A stretch of 64,000 nucleotides of DNA from Sordariomycetes sp. S80-01Y (lineage: Eukaryota; Ascomycota; Sordariomycetes): the NCBI GenBank assembly GCA_037042185.1, contig JAXQJY010000032.1, forward strand, positions 496,001-560,000, given 5' to 3'. Shown in pieces: positions 22,537-34,764 of this stretch. Below the pieces are notes generated by a model. The model was not told where the DNA came from and searched no databases. It saw only the letters and a list, made by a program, of their open reading frames with translations. Position 1 is the stretch's first letter; each line of letters opens with the position of its first letter. A program made the position numbers and the translations under genes.

Positions 22537-23289
22537 GCAAACCCGGGCAAGCTCTTTAGATAGGACCTTGGTTCAATTTCAATATATCGCGGATCTCATG
22601 GGCTTGGTACACTGTAAGCCAGCAACTGTGCTAGTCTCTGCCTCTATCAGTACTAGTCTAACCAGCGTTCTGTCGACTGATTTGGGGGCTATTAATACTC
22701 GAGCGACCAACAGGATCCATAACTTACCCCAACTGCGTTCAAGCTAATTCCAGGATACCGACACATGTGGACATAATCCACAGAATGAGTCTCAAACTAT
22801 GCATCGGACTTGAGCTCAAGTGTCAGAGTCCCATCACAGCGAATAAACCTCCTTGCTTCATACACGTGGACGTCTTTACTGCCGCTACCCCAAGCACCAG
22901 GACAAACCCGGCCACATGTTGCAGGGATCCTCGATATCCAATGTCTAACGTTGAGTGTTGGCTACTCCATTCGACCAGAGCCGTCGTGCCAAGGCCTTGA
23001 CATGTTGGCTCGCGACACAGCAATTTCCGGTCCCGCGGTTAGTACGTCGCCCGATGATACCCTGCCTTTCAGGCCTCAATTCGAAGCCCCCAAGAAAACA
23101 TCAAGCTTCTCAGCTCAGCCCAGCTGTTATACCAAGTCACTCTACGCAGTTGGGCACTCTGTATCTGCTCTACGCCGCCTGCTTTGCAGGCGCTTTTTTC
23201 CAGCTTGAATATGGCGAGTGTGTTTTGCCCTTTCTTCCTTTGAACGGGGCGCACACGTCGTCTTCTACGTCGCCGCAAGCATCGTGGCA
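22537..23289. other. Intergenic region upstream of the Ecm33-like gene
   Basis: 3' flank of the GPI-protein gene and promoter of the Ecm33-like gene. Overlapping open frames at 22767-23208 on both strands do not look like proteins. Confidence 0.5.
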
Positions 23290-24870
23290 ATGTCGCACCG
23301 AGCTGTGCGATCCTGGAAGGCTGTTCTGGTCACAGCAGTCTTCACCCTGTTTGCACGTATGTGCCTCGCGCATTCTTTCAACCAGACCCTGAAACTAAAT
23401 CATTGTGTTCCATGACAGACGATACTCATGGCGCCGGCTGCGAAAAAGATAGCTTCCGCCTCGCCGACCAGGAAGATGCGGACGCGCTCAGCGACTGTCC
23501 GACACTGACGGGCGATGTTGTCGTTGCTGCCACTGCCAAAGGATCCATTGACCTCGAGGGAATCGAGAGAATCAGCGGCAGTCTGACTAATGAAGGGTGT
23601 TTCAACGGCGCCACTGATGACACTCAGGCTCTCCTTGACGGGAACCTTGGAGCTTGGGAGGACTGTAGAGGGCTGGAGAGTCTCTCCGGCAACAGCCTGG
23701 TTCAAATTACGGGAGACTTGACTCTTCAATCTCTTGTGGACATCACCAAGGTTGAATTTAGGAACCTAAAAGCTGTGAACGGTACTACCACCGTTGAGGC
23801 TCTCCCTCACCTCAAGCGTTTGAACTTTAGCAGTCTCGAGCTCACGGAGAGCGTTTATATCCGTCACAACCGCCAGCTTGCCAACTTATCGATGGCAGAG
23901 TTGAATAATGTTACAGCTGAGGAATCAGCGATTGAGCTCGTTGATCTTGGTATCTACTCCTGGCCGAGGATCAATATCCGCATCCAACACTTTAGCGAAG
24001 AGTCGCCCAGGAGACTTGGAAGACTTCTAGCTAAAGACTTACCCAACATTCCCCTGTTTGAGTTCAACAATGCGGACGAGATTGGCCTCCTCGAAGTGCA
24101 TGGCTATCCTAATCAGACCGCCCAGTTAACGACGAAATACTCGCCCGCGGGCCGACAGCACGGCCAGCCTTTCACGGAGCCTATTGCTTCCGTCGATAAC
24201 TTCACTATTGCGGGATTTGGAGGCGTGTTCGACATCGCTATAAGGCACGATGACCCCAAAAACACTACGGATATCAAGCACGTCCGCATAGTGAACACCA
24301 GCATGACAGAAATTCGCTTAGACTGTGTTGGGAAACCGCGATCGTTGCACATCGCTGATAACCCCGAGCTTTACGAGTTTACGATGCCCCTTGACATGGG
24401 CTCCGCAGAGTGGGAAGCCATCGAGTTCGACAATAACCCACAACTTTCCTTCGGCGAACGCTGGCTCATGGGGCCTACAGTTTACGCCTGGGTATCGAGA
24501 TTCAACACATCCATCTTAAGCATCAGCAACTCTCCTATAATGGCTGACTGGGTTGACTCTTCGTGAGTGCCTACCGACCTTCTGAAGTAGATGTGTTCTT
24601 TTGTTGACCTAGCATCACAGGATCTCAGCGGCTCGTGTAGCTGAACGTCTTGTTATCGAACCATCCGGGAACGTCACGGAGGTCTGCGAAACTCTCCTAG
24701 GGAGTACCAAGGACGGCGAGTGGGTTGTTCCAGACGCGGGTTACACTTGCGGCGGCAAGGATTATGATCCTAAAGTCAGTGCGGCGGCTAGAGGCGCGAT
24801 ATCGTACTTGGCTGTATCCGTGGCAATTGGGTATCTTGCGAGTTGGGTCAGCCCCATTAGGTTGCTGTAG
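23290..24870 (+). CDS. Ecm33/Sps2-family GPI-anchored cell wall protein
   Basis: Three exons join to 486 aa: 23290-23356, 23419-24562 and 24621-24870. The first exon encodes the signal peptide (a WKAVLVTAVFTLFA core). The long middle exon has the receptor L-domain-like leucine-rich pattern of the Ecm33/Sps2 family: an N-terminal C..DCPTLTGDVVV block, GDLTLQSLVDITKVEF and LKRLNFSSLELTESVYIRHN. Many N-glycosylation sites follow (NLS, NVT, NQT, NFT, NTS). The C-terminus has a cysteine pair (VCETL, YTCGG) and a final hydrophobic tail ending WVSPIRLL, consistent with GPI attachment. Ecm33 proteins maintain wall organisation; this copy is diverged and may be an accessory paralogue. It ends 241 bp from the convergent TcA-like gene. 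Confidence 0.82.
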
Positions 24871-25111
24871 CATCTCATCGAGGTTGATGCGGTCCTCGTC
24901 CTTTTCTCAGCATATATGTTTCGAGCCTCCCCTAAACCTTTACGTTGAAGACTCGAAATTTCCTGTGGCCTTATTTAGTCGCATTTCATAGCTTTCGTAA
25001 GGCAATTCTGACAGTTCCACACCTTACCGTCAACGTAGCTTCTAGTAACAGCGAATATGACAAACAACAGAGGAAGGAGAATACTTTTGGCAGCATGCTT
25101 ATGAAGCGTAT

Positions 25112-28100
25112 TTAACTAAGCACATAACTGATGATGACGAAAATCTTATCCAAGATCATTTTTGCATCATTCACTTGAACATTCAGCGTCCAGTCTCCCA
25201 GCTCCCTCTCCACGCCTGTCTGTTTGAACAAGCTCATCTTGCCCACCGTCGTCGCACCTCCGCCGAACGTCAACGAGTCATCCGGCGATGCGGGATCCGT
25301 CACGATTGAGTACGCCGTACCGGGGAGATCTGTTGTCGTGGCAAGCGTTACTTCGCTGACATTGACCGCTCTTGCCATCTTAGTGAAGAACGGTAGACGG
25401 GAGCGCAGGTCCGTCATGGTTATGCTGCGTGGCGCGGTGCTCGGCGGCGTGGTTGGGATTGAAGGGCGAGAAGCGCGCGCCCACTCTGTGGCGAACTCGG
25501 ATCGCAGATCGAAGAGCGCGACGAAGCCCGCGCCATCTTCGGTCGTGGCTTTGAGGAAATCGTCGACGCTGGCCGAGGCGGCCGTTTTCATCTTCTCGCC
25601 GCCGTTGGAGGCTATATACATGACGCGCAGGACGACATCAGTGATAGAGCTGTAGTCAAACTGGCGGATGGTAGGCGGCAACTCGATCTGCCAAGAGCTG
25701 ATAACACCGGCGCCCTCGAACGGGTTATACCGCTCGTCTTTGAAGTTGAGCTCAAATGTGCCGCCGTCGTTCTGCCCGGTGCTGACTGCGATGGAGTCGA
25801 TGGGTATGGCGCCCGTCTTGAAGCGCTCGTCAGGCCCGTCCTCGGTCTGCTCCGGGTAGCTCTTGCTGTCGACTACGCTTGGGGAGAAGCGGTAGCGATG
25901 GTTTAGTAAACGAAGGGTCGCGTTAAGGCTGGTGTAAGGGCCAACGACGCAGGGGACGGTCATGGAGACGGATCGGATACGGCGGAAGTAGTGCCCTGGC
26001 CAGTCCATGTCGAAGAGAACTTCGGGGAGATCTATTTGGCATGAGCCCTTTTCGCGCAGCTCGAGGAGTGCCAAAGGGTTCGTCTGGCGCAAAGAGATGG
26101 ACTTGACGATCTCAAAGTCGTGGCCGCGCTTGTCCTGGTATGCTGCCTCCATCTGCTTCAAAGCCAGGTACAGCTGCTCACCGCTCTGAAGGCCGTCTCG
26201 CCCTGAGTTCCAGTATCCGAAGCGAATGAAAGGTGAGGTTTGAGGACCTCGGTCAAAGATGAAAGCTGCCTCAGCCTTCTTTGCCAAGTCATAAGCTAAT
26301 GTGTAAGTCTGATAGTAGAGCGTTCGCACAGAAGTCTCCATCCACGAGTAGAGCTCATCATTAGTGTACTTGTTCTTCAGGAAGTCCAGGACCTCGGCTG
26401 AGTTGTCAATCTGTGTTTGTTGATTCGTCAACTCTTGGCCAGCCATGAGCACACGGGTCTTCTGCGTGGCAATCTGCGCATCGATGGACTTGACCTCGTA
26501 CGCCGCCGAATTGGCCAGCTGGATGCGATCCTGCTGTTGCCGGATGTAAGTAGCCTTGCGAGAAGAGTTGGAGGCAGTGAAAGTGTGATCGTCAGACTGA
26601 ATGCGAATGTACCGAGCGTGGGAAGCTTTGTGAGCCGCAATGTTCTGCGGTCCCATGCCGATGCTCACGCCCATTCCCCATGGCTGAAAGCTTAGACTGC
26701 AAGTAGGCAGACTCTCTAGGAATGCGTTTTCAATCTCGATATAGCCAACTTCGGTGTTCTTTTCGCTCGCGCGCTTGGACTCGACCATCTCATTCTGTTC
26801 CACGGGCGTCATGACCATGTCGCCCTCGTTTGTGGTCTCGGGAGCCTTCAATGCGATGGGCTGGTACGAAGTATCTTCCTCGATGATATCAGGCTGGTCA
26901 AAGCCTCCAAGAGCAGCAAACAGTTTGTAACGGTAGTGGGGCCCGTTGCGGTTGATCCTTAGTGCCTCAATGGTCTTGTTTGCCTCGTCGACCTGGAGCT
27001 TGCGCACGTCCATGACTAGTCGGTGCATATTGTTCTCGTGAGTGGACTTGAGAAGCTCAAGAGATAGAGCGTCCTTCTTTTCTTTGAGAGAAAGGAACCT
27101 TTCTCCCATAGACCGCAGCTCGGCGCAGAACTCGAGAGCCTTCTGCAAGAGGTACTGGAAGCGGTAGTTTGGCATGGGTGCATTGAGGTCATTCAGCACG
27201 TTGGCGAGGCTCAGACCCTGCGCGGCCATGTTGACCAGAAGCATAGGGTCGAGCGGAGGATCCCATAGCGCCAGTGAGATGGCGTTTCCATTGATATCCT
27301 GGCAGTGGCGGATCTTGTACAGGCGGTCATCAATGGTGTTCCTGACGGCTCTCAGTTGTGGATTGTCCGGAATGCAGAAGTATCTCGCCGTTGCAAACCC
27401 GAAAATATTTGCCAGGGAGATCTCCTTGCCGTTGAACTGGTACGGGTGCGGAATCTGGTTGCTGAACGGAAACGAGAGCTCGAGGTCGACGACGGCATTG
27501 CTAATGGCATCCCATTTGTCGAGCAAGCTAAAATACGTCTGGGGCTTCTTCTTTCCGCGTTTAGGGATCTTTTGCCCTGAGGGACCGTAAATGTGACTCG
27601 CGAGTACGTAACACTGAATCGCGAGAGGGACGGCCTCGAGCGAGTTCTGTCGAAAGTAGTAGTCGCCGTACGCTATGAGGATCTCGAGGTACTTCATGAC
27701 CGTCCACTTCATGTACGCGGTGGGACGGGAACGGGCGACGACATGTGGCATGAAAGGATTGTTGCGCCACTGCGTGATCTGACCCGCGGTCTTGTCTGCC
27801 TGGTTTGGCTGCAGGCTGTTGAAGAGAGCGTCAAGGACGGCTTCGCTTGAGACCAAGCTGAAGGGCTTCCATTTCCATACGCGATTGGTGGCGTTGCCGT
27901 CGGCGTAGGGGTCAAAAACAAAGTGGCACATGGCAAGGGCCGCTTCGAATTGCTGGTTCTGAAGCAGAGAGTCGGCGAGCTGCATTGGTGCGTGGAAGCC
28001 GCACTCCCAATTGTAGAGAGCGTAGGGCGAAAACAGCTCGTGGAATGTTGGCGCGTACGAACCATCTGTAGTCAACTCATTTCCTGAAAGACCGAAAGCC

Positions 28101-31100
28101 GACTGGAGCAGGACGTTGTCAGTATTTGATATGGCTTTATAGGTATCAAACACAGGGTCGAGGGTCTCGGAAGTGTTGATCCTGCTCAGGAGTTCGTGCG
28201 AGAAGGTATGATAGAATGGTACGGTCGAGCTCGAGATGTGGAATGTAGACGTCGACCGTGCGTCTTGCGGATAGCTGGCATAAGGCAGCCTTTTAACCTC
28301 ATTCGCTCCGTCGATGTTGAGCTCAAACGTCTTGCTCTGAAAACAGTGCATGGTCAGGGGGTCAACCGTCGACCATCGCCCAGTGAAGTGGAAGCTGGTT
28401 GACTCCCACCATTCTATCTTCGGTGGATTCGTTTCTAGAGGCGCTGCGTATGCCTGAGAGCCTTGGAACTCGAACCTACCGATGGGAGTAGAATTAGTGT
28501 CCTTGTACGCGTCGATTGAGATCCAAGTCAGCGGCTCCGTGCCCATGAAGCGAGACACGAAGCGATAACTGTCGATAGAAGGGGCTTTGGTCTGCGTGGC
28601 ACTCTCCATAACTGAGTCGACTGTTGTCTTCTTCTGTGTCCATTTTCCGTTTCGCAACTCGCTCCAGCCCAGCTTGATCTCCCACGTCTCCAGCGGCTGC
28701 ACCTCGTCTGATGTTGCTTCAGCCAGAGGCCCGTTACCTAGAGCTTTGGGAATGGTCTTCTTGGATAGTTCTGCGAAAAAGATGAAGAATCTGTTTTGCC
28801 ACACCACGGGATTGATGTAACACCCGTCATATGCCTTAGAGGTAGTCGTCGACTCTACCTGGTAGCTGGGAATGTCCACTGACACTAGCTGCCACGGGGT
28901 CCAGACCTGGGCTAGAGGACTATACGTGCGATAGTAGAACAAGTATGGAGTGCTGCGAGTCTTGGCGACGATATATACTGTCTTGCTCTCGTCATCATCC
29001 TGAAAGAGCCCCTCGGCCCGAAGATTCCCGATTGAGTCCAGTCCGTACAAGTAAGACTTCAACGAATCCCTGAGAGCCGCTGGGTTGATATCCTTTTGCA
29101 GGATATCTTTCTCGAAAGTCTCATATAGAGGAGACTTATCATCTCGGAGTGAAGAAACAACGTAGTTCTCAGGAGTAAGAAGAACTTTGACATTTGCAGT
29201 GCGGACCGTCTCTTTGGAGAGGGCCACCCAGCGGCTTTGATCAAGAAGGTCATTCTCCACGCCGTACTTTTCTTCTAGGCCAAGGATGCAGCGCTGCACA
29301 AAGAGCTGCACTGTAGAAATGGCCTGCTTGAGGCGAGATGTCTTGAGGCAAGCGCCCATCTGGACGTCGATGAGGAAGAACTCGAACAGCGAGTCAGCGT
29401 CCACAACACCCCACTTGATCAGTTGCTCCTGGACCACAAGGTATGCCACCAAGGCATTGCGCTCACTCATGCGCAGTTTGTCGTGAAGAGGCTTCACTGC
29501 TTGCTCCCAGTCATCAAGCGAGTAGCGCGAGCGGATGGATTTGCGAATCTCCTCAGCCAAGTCATGAGTTGGCCAGAACTTAGCCATGGGATTTGCAGCG
29601 CGGAAGAGAAGTGGTAGATCGATTGCGACATTGTTAGCGACCTCCAGAGCCTTCTGTATCCTGATCAAGGTAGCGACGTCTCGAAACAGCACTGGCTTGG
29701 TGAGGGAGAACGCGGTGGGATCGAGAAGCGCGAGGAGCTTATCCGCCGCCCAGCCTGTAACATTTGCAAGCTGGTTGGCAATCTGGCTCAGAGATGTAGT
29801 ATCAGTGGCTGTGTATGTCCACTGATAAAAGTCAACCAAGGTGGTTTCGCGCGTAGGCAGAGAAGACCGAAACTTGGTGAAGCGGAGAACTTGCTTCCAA
29901 GCTTCAATCTTCATATCATTGAGATCGAACCCGCCAAAGTCCGTTGGGTGTGCTTGAATATAATCAATATCATCCACAGAAAGCCCGAACCCATTTATGG
30001 TAATAGATGCACGGACGATCTTGACGAAGGTTTCTTTGACGGTTTGCGTAGAGTAGTCTGGAATCAAGGCGCTGGGTGGAATCTCAACGACGGCAGTGCG
30101 TGGCGTCATCCAGCCAAGTCCAGGTACAGGCTGCCCGTTGCTCTTGAACAAGTAAAGTTTACCACCAATTAGGTCTTGCGGCTCCGTAAACCAAACGTCG
30201 TTGGGATCTTCTTGTTGCTTTGGGAACGGCACAGACAAACTGTCAATCTGGACTGGATTTGGTCTAGTTGCGCCATAACCAACAAAGCTGTAAGACCCGT
30301 TGGCAGGGGGAATCAAGTATCCAGTCCACGTACCGGCAGGCTGTGATAAACCGATAGACCTTACACCCTTCAAAATGTTCAGGGCAGTTTCTCCCCCATC
30401 CCCAACCAGGAGGTCCTTGAGGAGAAGCGTTGTGGCTTCTGGGGACGATATACCAGCCTTTCCAGTCATCGTGTTCACGACTAGCTGATCGTAAAGCTGG
30501 TCTCGAAGATACTTGAGGAAGCTTTGCAAAAAATAGGAACGCTTCTTGGGGGCTGTGTTCGGGTTAGGCTGGTCGGGAGTCACCTGGTCATCTGGGACGA
30601 GGACATCGCCAGCGAGGAGCTCGGACATGGCTCCCTCTTGATCGGGGAAGACGCTAGATATAATGATCCTGAAGAAAGATACAGCTTGTTTCTTGACGCG
30701 TTCAAGAGCTGCGGCCCAATCCGTGTTGGGGACAAGTGCTTTGGCGGCGGCAAGCTCCTCAGCCGTCAGAATGCCTACCACAGTGAGCTTGGCTCCTCTG
30801 TTGGAGCCTAGGGCATCGGCTGGTTCAGAATAATTGAGCTTTTTACCAAGGGCCTCTGGCACAATGACAGTGAGCCCGATGGGAACATTGGTTACGTAGA
30901 CTGACCTGCCCGCGAGCAAGTCGTTGATACTCGTGACGACAGCAGAGTCAAAGAGCAGGGAAGTCTTGGCGGTAACCATTTCCTCCGTGACTGAGTCCTT
31001 TTCAGCTTCCTTCAAGTCCTTATGAGCCTCGTCAATTGCATTCAGGCCATCGGACAGCGCCTTCGCAGTCCTGAGAACGTCGAGCTGCGACGGCCCCAAT

Positions 31101-34100
31101 GGCTTGAGAGGATCATCTCGTCCCTCTGTGGCGTACCATAGCTTCTGTACATTGAAACCTTCATCCGTCATCTCATTGTAGGCAATGAAGAACGTCACGG
31201 CCGAAGAGGCGTTGATGAACGGGCTTCCAAAGAGTTGGATGGCCTCAAAAAGAAGTGATGCCTTGATCTTGAGCGACTGCGAGATGACAACATGCTTGTA
31301 GATTGTCGAAATGGTTTGAAGAGTCAGATCTGAGGTAAGGAGATTTGTCTCTGTCAAGATCGTCATGAGCTCATCGCGCTTGATTCTGAGTGCTGCCAGG
31401 ATGACGGGGATATGTTCAACGATCTTGGTGCTTGTCACAAGATAGGCGCCGTTATCATCGGCTTTGAATACTTCGTCAATACCCAAAAGGTTGTGAGTGA
31501 GGAAGAGTCGCGAGTAAAGTGACTTCTCTCCGCTGGTGCTGATGGGAGCCCATAGCGCAAGCAGCTTGATAACCTCGAGACCGGTCAAGTCTAATAGCTT
31601 CTTCACGCCGACCAGTTCCTTCATGAAGTCGGGAGAAATATCCGGAAGCGTGATGCCCTCACAGATGGGCTTGGGTACGGGCTCGACATCACCGCAGCGG
31701 CAAGATCCTTTGCAGCCACAGCAGCCACCATTGTCACCTCCGTTGCCAGCAGAGCCGCGACAGTCCTCTTTGGCGAAGTCGCTGAACCCCACGACGCTAT
31801 CGACGGGTTCGTCGTTGGGGTCGTTGGGAGTTGAAGGCGGGTTCATGGACAGTCCCCAAAGTGCCTTGTCCGTCTCGTCAATGGACCAGCCCATGCATTT
31901 CCAGAGACGGATGAAACGCTGAAGACGATCCCATTCGTCAAGACTAAGATTGGTTCCATTGAGATGGAGAAGACGGACTTTCTTGATATCACATGTGTCA
32001 ACGATGCGGTTCCACCGTACAATCTCGCCGTGGCGACCTCGAGCGCCTGCCCACTGGAGGTATCCCTCATCGTTGATGATGGCAATGGGAGGAATAACGT
32101 GAGTGAGGCTGTCCTGGGAACTGAGGACGAGCAGCTGTCCCTCTGGCCACTTGTCGATGAGCAGCTTTCCGTCCTTTGTGTACACCCGGCTATCGACCAT
32201 GACTAGGGCAATTGTTTCGCTGTTGCTATTGATGATCTCGCCGTTCGGTTTCAGGAAACCAACGTCCTGGTCCAATGGAGCTGCTGCTGCTGCTGCTGGC
32301 GTCTCGGGTCCATCCCTGGCTTCGCCACTGGTCGCGAGCAGCAATGGGCTAGAGGATGACTCTGGGGCGGAATCCGCGGCAGGGTTGTCAGATCGAGGAC
32401 CAATGACATCGGGACCGTCATCATTTGGATGAGGTCTGAACACGACCCTGCCATGAACGGGCAAGGTCGGGCCCTCGCCAGACTCAAGCACGACGAGTTT
32501 ACCCAGGCACTCGAACCACTCATGCACCCAGTCGCATATTTCCTTGCGCGAGTAGTAGTGCTTGCAGGAGACGTTCTTTCCATCCCAATAGGTGAGCAAA
32601 TCATAAACGCCAACCCACGGCTGGGCGAAGAAGAGAAATTCTACAAGCAGGCGGTATTTTTCCTTGGAATTATCCGCCGTGTTGTCAATCAGCAACTGGA
32701 GAAATCTGTAGCTGAAGCGAATGCTCTGCAGCAGGGCGAGAGCAGAACCTGAAGGATACCAGGGGTTGACGTAGTTTGTCTTGACGAGGTCAACGAGCTC
32801 TGTGTACAGCATCCCGGATCTCTTGAGAAACTGATTCTTCACAAAGCTCAATCCAATCTTCGCGACCTCGTCATCGGACATCATGTCAGAGGTCTGACTA
32901 TATCCCCAGTACTCATGTATTTGCCTCACGCCAATCTGCTCTTGATAAGCTTCGGTCCTGAGCGTGGCGTTGCTCATGATCTCGAAATACCGCTTGGGCC
33001 AGAACGACTCCTTGGTGAGGATGATGTACTCCTCCTGGATGACTCCTAAAAATTCGGCTTCGACGGCTCGGTCAACTGTTCCGTCATAGATCTCATGCAT
33101 TTCTGGAGTTTGAGGGAGATTCTTCGCCGAGCTGAATGGTCGACGGAATATATCCATGAGCTGGTTGCGGGAGGTCTTGAGAAATTCGAGGTAAATTCGA
33201 ATAGCATTGATGGGTTGATGATAGGGGAGGCTACCAAGCGGGAAGACTGCTTGTCGTAGCAGGCAGTAGGCGGTATAGTTGGTGTGCTGGGCTTCAGCGA
33301 GGAGCTCGTTGCTGGTTTCGTCGCGGACGTTGAAGGCGTCGATCTCGACTTGCTTTTCTTGCGTCCAGTTCTTTATATAGGATTCCTCGTGGAAGATAAA
33401 GGACTCCATTACCTCGTTTACCAGGTCAACGTACGGGATGAGCGTGTTGGTGTTTTCACAAGTCAGCTCTATGTGCTGAATATCGGGTCGCCGCCTCAAT
33501 AGCTTCTCAAGGGCAGTGTTTGCGTAGCCCGACTTGCCAGTATTAGGGAACTTGGGCTGTCCAGTCTCACTGTCCATTGTTGAATCCAAGTTGTTGTTTC
33601 TGAGATACTGCAGCAGGTCTACAAAATACGCAGCAGGACTCGTCAAGCTTGTGCAGTCATCGCATTCGCAGAAGTCGATGCTTCCAAAGAGCTCCTCGAG
33701 ATTGATATTGACAGCATACTTCTTGGCAGTCTTCTCAAAGGTTGCGACGCGAGAATTTAGGTCCTGTCCGCCGTCAATGGCAGCTAGGCCAGTACCTCGG
33801 ACGGCCTGGTGCATCTGCGTGAGTGCCTGCTCGTTGCGCAGCGCGATTCTCATGGCGTTGTCATGGATCCGTAGAGCGTCATTCCCGTCCAGTGATTCCC
33901 CGAAGAGCTTCAAGAACTTGCTCTGCGGCATTGCTGCTACCTGTGAAGCGCTTGCCACGCCGGAGTTGAGAAGAGCAGGGAGAGTCTCTGGCTTTGAGGT
34001 CAACGCCTGGACTCGCTGTAGAGTTTTGAGGCTGCCGATCACGTTGGGAGCCGTGGCGGCATCCAGGTGATCGAAAGCGCCGGGCTGAATGACGGCATTT

Positions 34101-34764
34101 TGGATCGAGGTACGACGGATGTCAAACTCCGGCTTCTCATCGAAGAACTTCGTGATGCCATCCCTCACCTCGTCTGGAAATTCAATCTCCGGGCATGTTA
34201 GCAGAGGGCGTCGTCAATGAGGTTGATGGGTTGTACCTGTTTGTCCAGCACCATTCTCCGCAGCACTGCACTGGGCTCGGCTTGAAAGAGTTGACTTTGG
34301 AAAGCCCGGAGGTCATAATCTCTCTTCGACAAGTCGTCACTTAATCCAGACTCAGTAGGTGGTGTTGCTGGTGCAACAAGGAACGCTTGGGCTTGAGTCT
34401 GCCCTGACGCGAGCCCTACCTTGGCGGCACTGCGTCGAGATTTTGGAAGTGCCAGCTCGATATGATGCCTGTTGGCAACCTCGCGTAAGGTGGAAGCATC
34501 ATCATCTGGCATTACCTCTCGTACGAGATCTGCGTTCCCATTGGTCATATCGGCCAGTCGGTTGGCTAGCCTGACTTTCGCCACGAGAACATTGGGAAAC
34601 TGGGAGGGGCTCCCGGAGGGGTTGGACAAGACATGTTCAATTGCCTTTTTGACACTTTCTTCATCTGTCTCCCCTTCTTTGAGAACTGCTTTCAAGAGTG
34701 AAGTCCTTGGACCGCTGGGTGGTGGTTGAGATGTCCCACCCTCTTCGCTTTCGGTGTTTGACAT
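25112..34764 (-). CDS. TcA-like subunit of an ABC-type Tc toxin complex (about 3200 aa)
   Basis: Two exons, 34237-34764 and 25112-34186, flank a 50 bp intron (34187-34236) and give about 3200 aa. The family is the TcA injector of bacterial Tc complexes: a large oligomer that binds cells and injects a payload. In order: an N-terminal helical region, including a LRAFQSQLFQAEPSAVLRRM motif before the intron; a cysteine-flanked VRP1-like block near 346-370 (TSPAAYFVDLLQYL); a PA14-like insert near 1458-1541 (WTGYLIPPANGSYSF). A neuraminidase-like domain follows near 1880-2100, then a helical C-terminal region near 2740-2820 (NDELYSWM, LYYQTYTLAYDLAKKAEAAF), and a TcB-binding-type domain near 2900-3080. 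There is no signal peptide. An Ala-rich stretch lies near 805 and a Cys-rich insert near 985-1008. The family is clear; the host target is not. Confidence 0.93.
32281..32298. repeat. GCT trinucleotide run inside the TcA-like gene
   Basis: Six CTG/GCT units encode the alanine run in a Pro/Ser/Ala-rich, probably disordered insertion near residue 805 of the TcA-like protein. This linker between structured regions is a candidate for length polymorphism between strains. Confidence 0.6.
34187..34236 (-). other. Spliceosomal intron in the TcA-like gene
   Basis: 50 bp with a GTACAA donor, a GCTAAC branch point 9 bases before the end and a GAG acceptor. Without removal the frame stops at once (TAA inside the intron). 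With removal the N-terminal 176 residues join in phase to the remaining frame of about 3024 codons. Bacterial tc genes have no introns, so this points to long residence in a fungal genome. Confidence 0.82.

Noticed and set aside
31685-31770. Zinc-finger call for the cysteine cluster in the TcA-like protein
   Set aside because: The spacing does not match a known zinc-finger pattern; it is reported only as a cysteine-rich insert.
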